Notes: a model not told the origin generated them from the letters alone. 64,000 nt of DNA from Tigriopus japonicus (GCA_010645155.1 CM021320.1:2956535-3020534), one strand, 5' to 3'. Positions 27,486-39,795 are shown, numbered from the stretch's first letter. Program-made: numbers and translations.

Positions 27486-30400
27486 CTACGGCATCGAGCA
27501 ATCAGCAGCAAAGCTCTTGGGTATTCGCACCGTAGCAAATCTCTCTCGTCGCTCCAAAAGCGTCGTGGTCTGTTCTTCCCAAATTTTCGGGGTCTTGCAG
27601 TCATTAAGAAGCTCAATGGAATTCATAGATCCGTTGTTCCATCCGCCAAATATGGCTGGTTTCATGGACAGGGTGGTGAAACCATGGTTATGCCGACCAT
27701 TTACTAAGTAGGGCAGGAAGTCGATAAGTTGCCACTCATCCCCTGAAAAAAGGGAACAAAAACAACTCGGATGACGTAAATAAAGCCCATGAAATTGGAG
27801 TTGCATCTAATTATGTCTCAAGAGGCCATCCTACTTGTCTGAACGAGGGTAAGGGAAATGTGAAACTTGCCTGCCATGCCCAAATGAGCTTTTACATGTA
27901 GAAATTGAGTATGATAATTGCTTTAAAAAAAATTATGAAATTTACCCTTGTCATAGATGTAGAACTCGATGGAACTGAGCCATGCGCCATCCTTGCGATA
28001 ACCTCCGGCCACCATGATTCCCTTATCCCAACCCATTTGGACTTCAGCACAAGCATGATCACTTCTGGCCACCTTCAAACCGGATACGGGCGTCCACGTA
28101 GTTCCGGTTCCATCTGGAGCAATGCTCATACGATGAACAACGTTCAAGTAATCGATATTCCATCCACCAATGGTGTAGACGAACCTCTCTCCATCCACGT
28201 TCTATGATGACAAATGATGATTCATTTTTTTTTCTTTACAGCTTAGACGAGCTAGCGTTGAAAATGGATAAAAAATCCCAGAATTTAGTCCGTGACTGGG
28301 AGAGATTTCCCATGAAAAGAGATCATTTGCATAGAGATAACTTTTTTTTGGTTTGGAATGAACCATTGTTCGAAAACCGATTTGTTTTCTATTGACAGCG
28401 CAGGAATTACCAGGCCACAATACAGAGGCTCAATGCTGTAATTGCATTCTTTGCTACAATCTGACTATTGTTCCATTCGTTTCGCCAACTCACCGGCGAA
28501 GCCATAACGGCGCAAAAATGTGATTTGGGTTCAGCCATGGGCGTGGCCACACTCCATGTGTCGCCTGTCGAGTCATACTTTTCCACACTGTCCAAGAAAC
28601 CATCGTCACTATTGTAACCACCCATTAAATACAGAACTTCAGTGTCGTCATCGGTCTTGGGAACAACCACACTCGAGGCAAATGCTCGTTTCACATTCAG
28701 AGCCGATGCGGTATCTTCCCAATCTTGATCTTTGGCGGTTTGGTGTTGACAAATATCCAAGTACTGTGATTCATTATTCGAGTAACCACCACAGTTGATA
28801 ATCTAAAGAAGAAAGACACATTTATAAATCAGAGAATTTTGCTTGAAGTGGTAAAATGGGCTTACTTTTCCATTGATGAAACCGGCCGCCGATCCATAAC
28901 GAGGCTTTAATCCGAGGCTCTTGAGCTCGCAAGTCTTGGATGAGTTCACTATAAGCTCGCTGATACTGGCCTTTGTCTCGCTGTACTGAGGAGTGTCCGT
29001 GGCCTTGAAATTTCTGTCATCTGTCAGGCCATTCAATATGACGGTAAGTTTTTCTTCTTTGGGGTCCACAAGAGGCCTGATCCCAGTCTACAATAACGAA
29101 ATGAATGAACACAGATGTGCCACAGATTCTGTTTTTGAGGGGAGAAATGAGATGGAAAAACTTTGGATCCAAAGCGAAATAAGTAGAGCGGCTACAATAC
29201 TGTAGGTCCTCCATTTTGTGGCTTGATGAGACAAGCCCGGCATCCTATCTTGAAACAAGATGTGTGAATGAAGGGATTGATAAGATTAGTCCCTGCTTTT
29301 ACCTTGCAGTCAAAACAAAGGAAGCAGGCATGTCGGAAGAGTCTGATAACTTGGGACAGGCGAAAAGTGCAAAAAGATTGTTGGTCACATTAACCCAGTT
29401 TTGGGCATTTTGCGCATTTCGTTTTTATTTGCACTTTTTTCGCAAATTTAACTTAAAATACAAATTGTTGAGCATTTGCTTTTAAAACATGTCAATTTTT
29501 GAAAGATTTTTTCAGACATGAAGATTTTGAATGCCACACAACACTCACCATCATAGGTTTGGAACTCTTTATGGCTAAAGCAAAACAAAAAATGGAAATT
29601 GCTGAGAAAATTGACCTTCTCAAATGTTACACCAGGCTTTAGGAATATTTGCCGTCAACAGAAGTATCTTTTTTGCATTGAGGGCTACTCTGACAAAATT
29701 ATTCTTATGTCAAACTTTGACTATCTTCCCATAACAAGGGTAAAGCAGATTGCGCAAGATTATCCTACTTCTTAGTTGTCTTGCCTATTTTACTAAGGTA
29801 AATCAAACTCAACAGGACCCCTTATTTAGAACAATCCATGTAAAATCTGTCTTATGAATCTTTGCTAAAAAAGAGTTGGGTTACGACATCGATCTAAAAT
29901 TTTGTTCTTCAAGATTGAAAAACAGCAAGCACATGACAAGAAAGTATCCAAGGCTTAATGTGTGTACAATTTTAGTTACTTCTTTTTTTCATGATTATTT
30001 ACTGGAGTTGATTTGCGATTTTGCCCCTTTTCTACACTTTACTTCTTTGTATTTTTGAACTTGTTTCTTGATATGCACAGCTTTTGAGCAACTAAAAGCT
30101 TATACTTATTTGCACTTTTTGCCCGTCCCTACTGATAACAACCGCCCTGTTGAAGTGGTCTCTTGAAGTGTCTCCACACATACTAAACACATGGACACAA
30201 ACACCTCAACAATCAAGTGCCTTTTATTGACCGCACTAAGGCCATCATGATTCCGAACTGTGACAAAACTTCATCGGATTCGGAACTATTGTTTGATGTA
30301 ACGACATCCACCATAGCGGCTTCATTTGCGGTGTTTTGTTCCATCTGCGGAATTATAGGCAATTCGATCACTCTTTTCACTTTATTTGGATCCATTGTAT

Positions 30401-32525
30401 TGCGACAACATTCTACCACACCCTTTTTGGCGTCCTTGGGTATTTCAGATCTCATCTTTAGCCTCTTCAATTTGCCATTATTGGCGCACAGGTGGGCCAA
30501 TTCTAACAATTTAAAAGAACGCATCTCTTTTGGATACGAAATATGTTCCCCATTTGAAAATTTCAGATTCTTCACCCGTGATTGGACTTTGGGTCAAGGA
30601 GCTTGCATTGCTTTCCCATTCTTACTTTATGCTAATGTAGCCGTTTCGAGTCTCAGTATGATGCTAATAAGTATTAACCGCTCAGTTGGCATCTATTTCC
30701 CTGAGAGTTTTGACCGCAATTTTACCCGCTCAAGATCGGTCATATGTACCCTTGGTGTCTGGATATTTTCCCTCTCAGCCATGAGCTTCCCCATATTTGG
30801 AAAAGGGGGTCAATATGGATACGTCAATGCGACCTTTAGCTGCACATTTCTCCCCAACAAGGACACCTTCACTTGGCTCATCGTGTATTCGATCTTGTTT
30901 GTCTTGGTGCCCTGTACTGTCTTGATAACATCCTACGGAGCCATTTTGTACAAGGTTTGCTCCACTGGGAATGCCGTACGGTTATCCATCACCAGGACCG
31001 ACCACAAACCAAATTTCCATCAAAAATCTCAAACTAGAGAGCGAGAACTGACCAAGACATTCCTGATCATTTGTGCGTGCTATGTGATTTGCTACATCCC
31101 CGCATCCGTGCTCATGGTCTTTGATCCAATGCCTCCATGTTCTAAGAATCCCGGTTGGCATGTGTTTGGATATGTGATGTTCTGGTTCTCAACCATTGTC
31201 AATCCTATCGTGTATGTCGTAGCTAACAGACATTACCGCAAGTTCTTAATGCGCAAGGTCAAGACCTTGTTTAATATGGATTCAAAGGATCACACGACAA
31301 CATTCGAGGATTCTCCTCGACCAAGATCCGGCTCGGGTGTGAAATTCAGATTCAAATTGTACCCTCTTTTGCCACAAGAGCGAAAAAAAGGCTGTTCAGA
31401 TCAGCTCTGGCAATGGGAACCTGGTACATTGGCCAGATTTAATGAGTCACCGACACCGACATCGTCTGAAGGAAATGCTAAACCATGGCTGGAAAAGGGT
31501 TTCCAATTGCAAATTCCAATAAAGAATTCAACTTCTTGAATCTCAGTTAGTGGTCTACATACTGCACGCAAAAAAAAAACCACACACAAAACGACCCTAC
31601 TAGTATTGAAGCGATCAGTTTTGAATCGATACTTACTCACCTTGCAAGACGAACAGGTGGAATTAAAAATTTGGCAGTTCTTCAGAAGAACGCACGTGTT
31701 TTCCAAATTGAAGCATGCCTGTCTTAAATTAAATCCAACCAATTGACAATCGGACAGATTTCGTTTCGCGTGATCTATTGGCTTGGCGTAGTAAGTGAAG
31801 TACCTGAAATCACGCGAAGGTCAGATGCCAATTGATAACAAGTTCAAACGTGAATTTTGGTTAGGACGTTGATTAATGATTGGTAACGGAATAGCTCTTC
31901 ACTTTTTTCCAATATGATCACGAAAAGTAGCAAATCAATGGTTTAAAGTTGTTCCTCATTGTTCTCTACCTTCATTTACGATCCGTCAGCAATTAAATCG
32001 TTTAACAAATTAGACGATAACTGTTTTGTTCTGCTGAATAAATCAAAGAGTTTAGGGCAACCATTAGTCCGCGGTCTATATGCCGATTTAAGGTGTTTTT
32101 GGGTGGGCCCAAGAGCCATTCATAGTACTTTACTCGTGGACCCAGAGCTCTTTGATTGTCAATTTGTGGGGACCTTGAACCTATCAGCATCTGTATGGCG
32201 GGCCCCTGACAATGCAAAATCAAATTGATTGACCCAAAATTTATTGTCGACCCCTAGTTTATGGTATAGATGCCCACACTTACCCACAATCTGGATTTTT
32301 AACGCATTCTGATACGCAATCATCTAAGCTTGTGATGTTGGATATTGATTCTCCGACGATATTTTGGTTAATTTGTGGCTTGACGCCTTTCAGAAGTGGA
32401 CCCTTATTCTGATCCAAACATTCCCCGTACTTAATCCAACACTTTGGGTAGAGATCAGTTGCCCAAAGGCCAGGAACCAAAGCAACAAAGGCCATCAAGA
32501 ACAAGTAAAGTCTTGAGATCTTCAT
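27486..32525 (-). CDS. Secreted PAN-like plus kelch-repeat protein, 482 aa, six exons
   Basis: Exons, 5' to 3', are 32284..32525, 31641..31803, 28866..29087, 28494..28802, 27946..28201 and 27486..27742. Every junction has GT/AG and a consistent phase (1449 nt in total). A signal peptide (residues 1 to about 22, LYLFLMAFVALVPGL) is followed by a cysteine-rich region (Cys 29, 36, 70, 74, 80, 100, 111, 118, 124, 131, 134). Its SLDDCVSECVKNPDC..F pattern resembles PAN/apple domains. Residues 136-482 carry kelch-type blades with five Gly-Gly motifs (CGGY, LMGGYN, TIGGWN, VAGGYR, FGGWN) and spaced Tyr/Trp (YDSTGDTW). It is predicted to be extracellular; binding partner unknown. An acceptor (TTTATTTCAG) four bases before the ATG implies a non-coding first exon. 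Intron 2 (29088..31640) contains a GPCR gene on the other strand. Confidence 0.85.
29351..30131. mobile_element. hAT-type MITE, 781 bp, same family as the one at 41.7 kb
   Basis: A perfect 8-bp target duplication CTGATAAC flanks it (29343-29350 and 30132-30139). The right end, reversed, reads TAGGGACGGGCAAAAAGTGC; the left is a diverged TTGGGACAGGCGAAAAGTGC. The interior is A+T-rich and shares blocks such as AAATTGTTGAG with the 41,671-42,142 copy. It sits in the kelch-gene intron and ends 116 bp before the GPCR start codon at 30,247. Confidence 0.85.
30191..30250 (+). promoter_or_regulatory. Upstream ORF overlapping the GPCR 1 start codon
   Basis: An ATG at 30191 opens a 19-codon frame (MDTNTSTIKCLLLTALRPS) whose TGA overlaps the main ATG in the sequence ATGA. 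If the transcript starts upstream of 30191, this arrangement could limit translation or allow termination-reinitiation. The transcript start is unknown. Confidence 0.35.
30247..31539 (+). CDS. Tre1/moody-like GPCR 1, 405 aa (spliced)
   Basis: Class A receptor with seven hydrophobic segments. Exon 1 is 30247..30491 and exon 2 is 30567..31539, with a 75-bp intron at the position used by both paralogues downstream. The intron is in frame and stop-free, so retention would give 430 aa. I start at ATG 30247 (MIPNCDK); the in-frame GTG at 30217 is not a likely start. TM1 carries GNS. The DRY-equivalent is NRS (residues 119-121), the conserved TM3 cysteine is in GQGACIAF, the ECL2 cysteine in ATFSC, and TM7 has NPIVY (294-298). 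The NR pair and the GQYGY...FSC loop resemble Drosophila Tre1. That family acts in germ-cell migration, glial barrier formation and chemosensing; ligand here unknown. It lies inside an intron of the PAN-kelch gene on the opposite strand. Confidence 0.88.
   Translation: MIPNCDKTSSDSELLFDVTTSTIAASFAVFCSICGIIGNSITLFTLFGSIVLRQHSTTPFLASLGISDLIFSLFNLPLLAHRWANSNNLKERISFGYEICSPFENFRFFTRDWTLGQGACIAFPFLLYANVAVSSLSMMLISINRSVGIYFPESFDRNFTRSRSVICTLGVWIFSLSAMSFPIFGKGGQYGYVNATFSCTFLPNKDTFTWLIVYSILFVLVPCTVLITSYGAILYKVCSTGNAVRLSITRTDHKPNFHQKSQTRERELTKTFLIICACYVICYIPASVLMVFDPMPPCSKNPGWHVFGYVMFWFSTIVNPIVYVVANRHYRKFLMRKVKTLFNMDSKDHTTTFEDSPRPRSGSGVKFRFKLYPLLPQERKKGCSDQLWQWEPGTLARFNESPTPTSSEGNAKPWLEKGFQLQIPIKNSTS
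30492..30566 (+). other. 75-bp in-frame, stop-free intron of GPCR 1
   Basis: Donor AG|GTGGGC, acceptor AATTTCAG|ATTC. Its position between His-Arg and Phe-Phe matches the 731-bp and 988-bp introns of the two paralogues exactly, in the same phase (2). Length is a multiple of three and no stop occurs, so it can also be read as 25 extra residues in the first extracellular loop. Confidence 0.8.
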
Positions 32526-35500
32526 CCTCCTGAAATAAAAGGTTGATCCATGTCATGACGAGTTGCTATTTCGAAATTCTTAAAATTTCAAGGACCCTTA
32601 TAATGTCAGATCAATATAGTTTCAACGAAGAAATATCTGGCCTTTTAATTCATGGAAACAAATGATTAAAAAGGTCGCTTCGAACTCAAACCTATCTAAT
32701 TCAGAAGATAAGAATTATCGCCAAAGATAATAGATTGGCAACCTCGCCAAGTCTTTTCCTCATGGGAGAAATTTCATTTCAACTTAACACTGTTGCACAA
32801 AGCCTACCCATCTTGGCCCTAATTAGAATTCAAAGACCTAACTGCAAACTTTCCTCTTCTTTCTTCACTACTATACTCTCAACGCTGGAACCTCCTTACG
32901 CACAGACAGACTTGGAAAGTGGTCTGAAAGTACGTACTACCACTGACTGGCTAAATCGAGCTTCTGGAACTAATCTTCGTTATTTTTTACCAGCGGATAA
33001 TATGCATTAGAATGTGAAACATTCGAGTTTTCCCATTTTAATCGAAGTAAAAGAGACATCAAAAGGCAAGGATGCACTTTCCAAACCAAACTAAGAGACT
33101 TTCCGAAGGTTTTGTTCTTGTTTTAAAGCATCACGAAACAAAACAAGAATGAATTCACGAAACCTCGTAGTAGCCAGTTCTTAAGAAATAATTGATTTTA
33201 CAATATCTTTAGAAGTGTCGATGATTTTTTGAGGCGTCAACTTGAAAAATAGAACTTTTATAATTTGAACCAAAACTCTTGACGAACAAAACAGTTTCGT
33301 TTCCTTTTAAAGTGAGTAAATGTGTGCAAGTGTTGATTTATGTTTTGACCTTCAGACGATCAAATAAAAAAGTATTTTGCGATTGATGGGATGATTCACA
33401 CTAGAGCACACTACGAATATGTAATTCCTGTGCGTTCAAGTCTAGTGACTTGATTGAAATAGGCATTGAACATTGCAAACTAAAACAGTGAACGTTTCAT
33501 TCTAGTTCTTCCAACGTGAGCTTGGATAATCAAACGGTATGGGTTTACTTTTAATCCACTCCATGGACGAGAACTCAGAACTAAGCATTAATGATGAACC
33601 AAAAGGCTAGGCTCATAACCGAAAACGAAAGTTTCGTTCAAAAGAATTCATCTTGAAATTTACAGTGCTCTTGTGACAGAAGTTGGGTAATCGCATATTT
33701 TGCAAGCTTGGAAAAATATGTTCCAGACAAATCTTCGATTTTACTGCCAATATTCATTCTTGCAATTCTTAAAACTTATTGCGAACACCTGATCAAATGA
33801 ACACCTCTTCAAGAAGGCACTAATTTTTAAGAAGCTTCCCAAACTTGATTTGTGAAAAACATCTAGTCCTTGTAAAATGGGGTCCCTGTCTGGACTACTA
33901 CCTATACCATGACAGATCGAGATTTCGGAGCATGAAGACCAGATGAAGACAAAGCTTGACTCGGTTCATTCAACCATTTCGAAACACATGTATACAACGC
34001 ATATTGGCCAGCATGCCTTTCAAAGCGAGTAATGCATATTCGATGGAATTCCCGAGGCCTAAAACACAACTACCAATCTCACCATTTACATTACAATCAC
34101 TCTTACCGGAATGTAGAATAGTATTATCTTCAAATCAAAGTTGTTGGTGCACCCAGGAACGAAGTTCTATGAGCCATGAAAAAGAAAGCACTCAAAGTCT
34201 AATGTCAAGGCAACACGGCATTGATATTTACAAGTGGTCAACGACAACCAATGGCTCTTTTTGGGGCTTCATGGTTCAAGCTTGGCCTAAAACTAAACAC
34301 GCGAGTTCCTGGATAGGAAGAGAAAGAAAGCCATCAATTTAGATTTGAAATGGAATTCATGCTTTATCAATTCAAAAATATTTATCATCATTCTGTCCGA
34401 AATCCAAAGTTTCAAGGAAACCGTGGATACGAAATATCTAAAAGATCTTAAAATGGCATCCCATTTGAATTGTCAATGACATTGAATATTTTGATGGTGA
34501 ATTTATAAATTCATTTGTCGTGAACCGTAATTTGTGTACGGAGAAAAGTAAAGTTATGCATCTTCTGTGTTCCAATTTATCGAATCTTGACGTTAAGAAT
34601 ACTCAGAGTTGAAAATTTATGTCCAAAGAAAATTGAACTGAAATCGTTTTAGTTGTACTTGGAGTGAGTGGTAAAGTGGTATTTATTTAGTTTCTACGAG
34701 GTGATCATCACGAACGAATAAAATGGAAGAGAGGAAAACGTGTATTTCCTATCATAACAAATCCAAAATAAGTGCCATTTTTGGTCCAAATCTAGTTTTT
34801 GGGCAAAATGTGTTTCTTTGCCCGGCCGCTTAGTTGGACATGATTAAAACGGCCGAAAACATTTGATTTAAAAAACCGTATTTATTAATATGAATTAGAT
34901 AAAGCGTATCAAATTGATTGATAAAATTGATAAAGTATTAAGAAAAAATCTTAAATTTTCACGAAAAGTACAAAGTATAACTTGATGATTTTTCAATGAC
35001 GTTGATGAAAGTGGTTGAAATTGAAAGCAGAAACGGAAGAAAAATAGAAAGTATTAAAATTGGCTCTTCTCAAGCGTCCTGGTGTCGTGTTTTACATAAC
35101 TTTTGTTGTCCAAGATTTGCGAAGTTTTTAACCCCAAAATTCTAGCCGACTTCTTGTTGTACTTACATATTTCCAAAAAAGGTGTCTTGCACCTTTTTTG
35201 CAAAGCTTAGACGTCCAAGCTACAATCACTAAAATTTGTTGTCTATCAGACGTAAAAGTCACAAAAATGGAAAAATCGATAAATTTAAGTTCCTTCTTAA
35301 CACTGACAGAATGTTTTCTCCCAATTATTATTGAAGCAAAAAATGGGATTGTGCTTTAAAAAATTCAAGGATTATACTAAAATCATAAAAAGTTATTGAA
35401 ACAATTAACAAAAAAAACGGCGATAAAAAAAAATTGGAAGAACTTGCCCAAAAAATTAAAATGTGCTGAAAATGCCAAGATATCTAAAAGAAATGTTCGT

Positions 35501-35732
35501 TTATTTTATTACATATTTTTGGCCACTCTGTCATGGTGGATAGTTCATCAAAGCCTTCTCTGAGTGTTTGTTAGATTATTTTGTGTCTATGGCCAGTCCA
35601 AATGTTGGGGTAATTTTACCCCCAAAATTTTTGGGGTATTTCTGGCGTAATTTACGCCTTTTCTGGGGTATTTAAAAAAATCTGGCACCACTGTCTGAAG
35701 TCACGAAAGATCCAACAAAAAATCAAAACGAT
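32526..35732. other. Non-coding stretch upstream of the PAN-kelch gene
   Basis: A+T-rich sequence with no supported coding exon. The non-coding first exon and promoter of the PAN-kelch gene should lie near its right-hand side of 32,526. The other frames look like chance. Confidence 0.5.
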
Positions 35733-36519
35733 TGTTGAGGTGGTTTTAAAGTATAGTAGAAGCACATCTAGAAGCATAAAAGAAGTAGGCGAAGTAGAAA
35801 TAACCATGCTCGACAAGTTTCGCTACATATGCTGCGATTGACAAACGCAGCTTATGTTGTAAAACTTGATCGATCATGGCTATTTCTACTCTATCTCATA
35901 TTCTTCTTTTGTGTTTCTTCTATGCTGCTAAATATACATCTACTATACTTCAAAATTACCTCAACAACCTGTTGAGTTAGTTTGGAAGTATAGTAGAAGC
36001 GTTTTTTTCAATCGCAGCTTCGTAGCGAAACATGATCGAGACTGGCTAGTTCTATAATGTGCTTCCTTTGTGTTTCTTCTATAGCTGGTATGTTAAGCGT
36101 GCGCCAAGGTGTGCTATTAGCATTGACTTCAAGTCAACTTCAAGTAAACCTTCGCAAACTCCAAGCGAACTTCCTTCCAGTGTTTTTTCGAATTTGCTGT
36201 CAAAAATTAAACACCCCCTGATCTGTTCTTGAGCGCAGGAATGAAAATGGTACGAGAAATAGAAAAAAGGAGAAATGTGGGGTAGCTGAAATCAGGAGGT
36301 GACGGCTTTGAAAGCGGGCGAGCAAACGATCATAGATGTTTGGGAATTTTAAGATCGAAACGGACCGTCACATTCGAGAAAAGCCAAATTGATGAAGAAA
36401 ACCAGTCAAGCACACTCTGAAGTAAACTTGCAAGTCAACCATTAAGCTTTGTCATCATAGCATATGAGCTTATGCTTCTAGCTATGCTTCTACTATACTT
36501 CCAAACTACCTCAACAACC
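35733..36519. mobile_element. Cluster of two foldback elements sharing one terminal repeat
   Basis: The sequence GTTGAGGTAGTTT..AAGTATAGTAGAAG occurs four times: direct at 35,735 and 35,970, inverted ending near 35,967 and 36,517. The first interval (35733-35968) is palindromic almost to its centre (GCTGCGATTGACAAACGCAGC region). The second (about 35,969-36,519) has a unique interior that recurs inverted at 46,605-47,108. The outermost repeats match better than the inner ones, so a MITE inserted into a larger element is possible. No transposase is seen. Confidence 0.75.
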
Positions 36520-37224
36520 GACATTTTTGAAGGACTTGAAGTAGATAATGATACGAATCACTTTGATGAATATCTCATATATATTCATTGAATTGTCAAA
36601 TTACTTAGTATTTCAGTCTGAAATGTTGTTGCTTCTCTAAATTTGGCCATTTTTGCGAATCATGAACAAGCTACTTTGAGAAATTAAGACTTAAACTTTA
36701 AAGCTCTAAGAAGATAATTAGAAAGGTGAACAAGAGACTCAAGGAACAAATAGTAAAACTGCAATCCCTTAAACTTATCTCTTTCAAGTCAACAATCAAC
36801 GGACAAAACCTACAATGAATGTTTGAACACCTTCAATGATAAGGTAAAAAAGCAGGCAGATTTGGCTGGAAAAAAAAACTTTTTTTTTTATCATCAAGAC
36901 TAGCTTTGACACGGAATTCGCTTGATACACCACTGAAATACTTCTAATATAGCCATCACTCATGGCTGAATTAATCTTCAAAAATAATGCGAGAACTTCC
37001 ATTTCAGGAAAGAGTTTTATTACTAGCCTGTAAGACTAGGAATGAAATGTACAATATCTGACGCAAGTGAATCATTCCCAAGCCAAATAAAGCTCTCGCG
37101 ATAAGAAGTCAGTTAGGCAGTTCTCTCTTCCCTCTCAACAGCAATCATGTTGACATAATCCGTGATCACACCTTCGAAAAACGGTTCCTCTTTGTGACTT
37201 TTTTGAAAGAGCTTACCATTCCTT

Positions 37225-39200
37225 ATGGTTAATTGTGGGAAGCCCCCGCATTCTGTGGCGGGCCAACCGTTGTATGACGAAGTCAGTTCTAACTTCGCCG
37301 CATGGTCAGCCGTAATTTGTTGCGTGTTTGGAATCGTGGGCAACTCAACGACTTTATTTGTTCTGCTCAAGTCTAGAACCATTCGTCGCCATGCCACCAC
37401 GCCCTTTCTGGTGTCTTTGGCTTTTTCGGATCTAATCTTCAGTTCCTTCAACTTACCTCTTTTGGCTCACAGGTCAGAATTTAATTCTCCAATTACTTTA
37501 CCACAAATTAAAGTTTGGTCATTGATAAAGTTTCGAATGTTTCCTCTAACTTGAGCTCTCAAGTGCAATATAAGAGCTCTAGTCGAACCTTCTTTTTGTA
37601 AAGTCAAAACACGTATTCAAAATCAATTCTTTGGCTGAAGATGTTTGGATTTTAGGAAATAAGGTAGCAATAGCAGATCTACATAAAACTTAGTCCATCC
37701 TCCATTCAACAAATGCAATTTCTCATTTGAAGAAGAACGCCATTGATTTGTTTCTACTGAAAATCAAAATGACTGGCCTCCAAGTCCAGAGATATTCATT
37801 ATTTCTTGGCCTCTGTTCCCAACAATTGTGGTTCGCTTTTCTTTTAACTTAGTCTTTGCGTCTATAACCGGTCCAGGGGGAAAAAATCATCTTGTGTCAT
37901 TAAAACAAAATATTTGGTCAGATGAATTGTTATACTATTCTTGGAATGTTATTATTGGGACAATCTGGTTCAAGAAATGATTTTTTACCGTCCATAAGTA
38001 ACTAAGTAGCGTATTTAATCCTTGAGAAGTCATTTGTTGAGTTTTCAAATCATGGATTGACCAAAAATTGAAAATTGTTGCTTGCAAAAAACCCTAAACA
38101 TTTCAATATCCTATGAACGCCATTGTTAACATCCATTTTTTGATATTTTGTTCAATTTTGAAGATTATTCGGTGCTTAGTTTCATTTATCTCCATGATTT
38201 CAGATTCTTTCATCGCGATTGGACCCTCAGTTACAATGCTTGTGTTGCTTTCCCATTCTTCATGTATTCCAATGTTAGCGTGTCCAGCCTCAGCATGATG
38301 CTCATCAGCATAAATAGATTTGTTGGAATCTATTTCTCAAACATCATGGATAAAATCTTCACACCTCTCAAATCATGGCTCAGCGTGCTAGGTCTTTGGG
38401 CATTTTCCTTCATCATAATGAGTTTACCCCTAGCCGAGGTTTGGGGTCAATATGGTTACGTCAAGGGCACTTTCAGTTGCACACTGCTTGAGAAGAATGG
38501 CCACACACCATTGGTCTTTTTCTCCATTTTGATCATCGGAATTCCTTGTCTGGTCATACTCATCTGTTACAGTCTCATTTTGTACAAAGTTCGTTCAACG
38601 GGCCGAGCCATGCGATTCTTAACCCAATCTACAGATGCGGGTCTGGATAAAGATTTCACCGTTGGAAGTATGACTAGGACGCGAGAGCGAGAACTGACGA
38701 AGACCTTTGGCATCATATGCCTTTGTTACATCATTAGCTTTATTCCGGTGTCCATTTTGAGTGTGTTTGATCCTATGCCTCCATGCTGGGAGAATCCTGG
38801 TTGGCATGTGTTCGGATACGTCATGTTCTGGTGTTCTGCCATCATCAATCCCATCGTTTATATCCTTGCCAATCGGCATTACCGCAAGTATTTCGTTTAT
38901 TATGTTCAACGGCTGTTTTGCATGAACCCTGCGGATCCTACTACAACACTTCATTCCGCAACTTATAAGCCGACCCCGCAATCAAGTGGCAGAGTCCCAA
39001 GAAAAGAATATCCAAGTTTACCACGTGAAAGAAAACCAAGACATGAACACCAGGAGTCTCTTGAAATGGAACCATTTCGAAATCAAGAATCAGTGGAACA
39101 AGTCCAACGTTTTGAACCTAGTCAACCCATTGCACCTCCTCTCTATGAAAATGTCGCCACGCGATCTCCAAAGGGTTCTTTAATGGTTACTGATATTTGA
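37225..39200 (+). CDS. Tre1/moody-like GPCR 2, 414 aa
   Basis: Exon 1 is 37225..37472 (ATG, MVNCGKPPHS) and exon 2 is 38204..39200; the 731-bp intron is phase 2 between His-Arg and Phe-Phe. Seven hydrophobic segments are visible. Family marks are all present: GNS in TM1, RDWTL before TM3, NRF at 120-122 in place of DRY, an EVWGQYGY...FSC second extracellular loop, TRERELTKTF at the base of TM6, and NPIVY at 298-302 followed by ANRHYRKY. The C-terminal tail (about 100 residues) is rich in Ser, Pro, Arg and Glu. This is the least altered of the three paralogues and so the most likely to be functional. AATAAA lies at 39,466. Confidence 0.92.
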
Positions 39201-39465
39201 TTTGACTATGTTCACTTTTCTTACAATTATTGAAAGTTGTGGTGCCAAAGGTTAAATATTCAAAGGAGAAGTAAAGTGTGAAAAGCTTTAAAATTGCAAT
39301 GTGCAAATGTAAGAGGATCTTGTTATGTCTCCTCCAAATTGACAAATCATTCAACATTGAATGGTAATTTTTGATATTCCAAAAATGTAGTTGCAGTTTC
39401 AAATATCTTTTGACAAAAATTGAAATGAGCTCTTTTCATTGTTGAATGTCAAGTATATAGATGCC

Positions 39466-39471
39466 AATAAA
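39466..39471 (+). terminator. Polyadenylation signal AATAAA for GPCR 2
   Basis: An AATAAA lies 266 nt after the stop codon of GPCR 2 on the same strand. Placement is plausible; the cleavage site is unverified. Confidence 0.5.
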
Positions 39472-39795
39472 CCAATGATCACAAAGTGTCTAGGCTTGTG
39501 GTGATTTTCTTAAGCAACCTTTTCGGGATTTTTTCAAGATATTAAACTTTGTTTTGGGGCCAACTTGAAAAAAATCCGCTGGATATTCAACCAGAAAACA
39601 GGGCCGCCGCCAGAAAAAATGCAAAAATATGCTACCAAACCAGGGATAGTGTTTCCAAATTGTGAATTTCCATTACACAAGAACTACTTGAGCTTTATCT
39701 CACAAAAAAATCACTTTTCAAAACAAAACAGAAAATACTAAATGATTGACTTTTGTAAAAGTGTTTCAAAAATTATACCAAAATACAATAGAACA

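Noticed and set aside
30217..30246. Extended N-terminus of GPCR 1 from GTG at 30,217
   Set aside because: The first codon is GTG, not ATG. The ATG at 30,247 gives an N-terminus like those of the paralogues.
30717..39200. Long antisense frames opposite the GPCR and chitin-binding genes
   Set aside because: They mirror the codon structure of the real genes and have no domain content.
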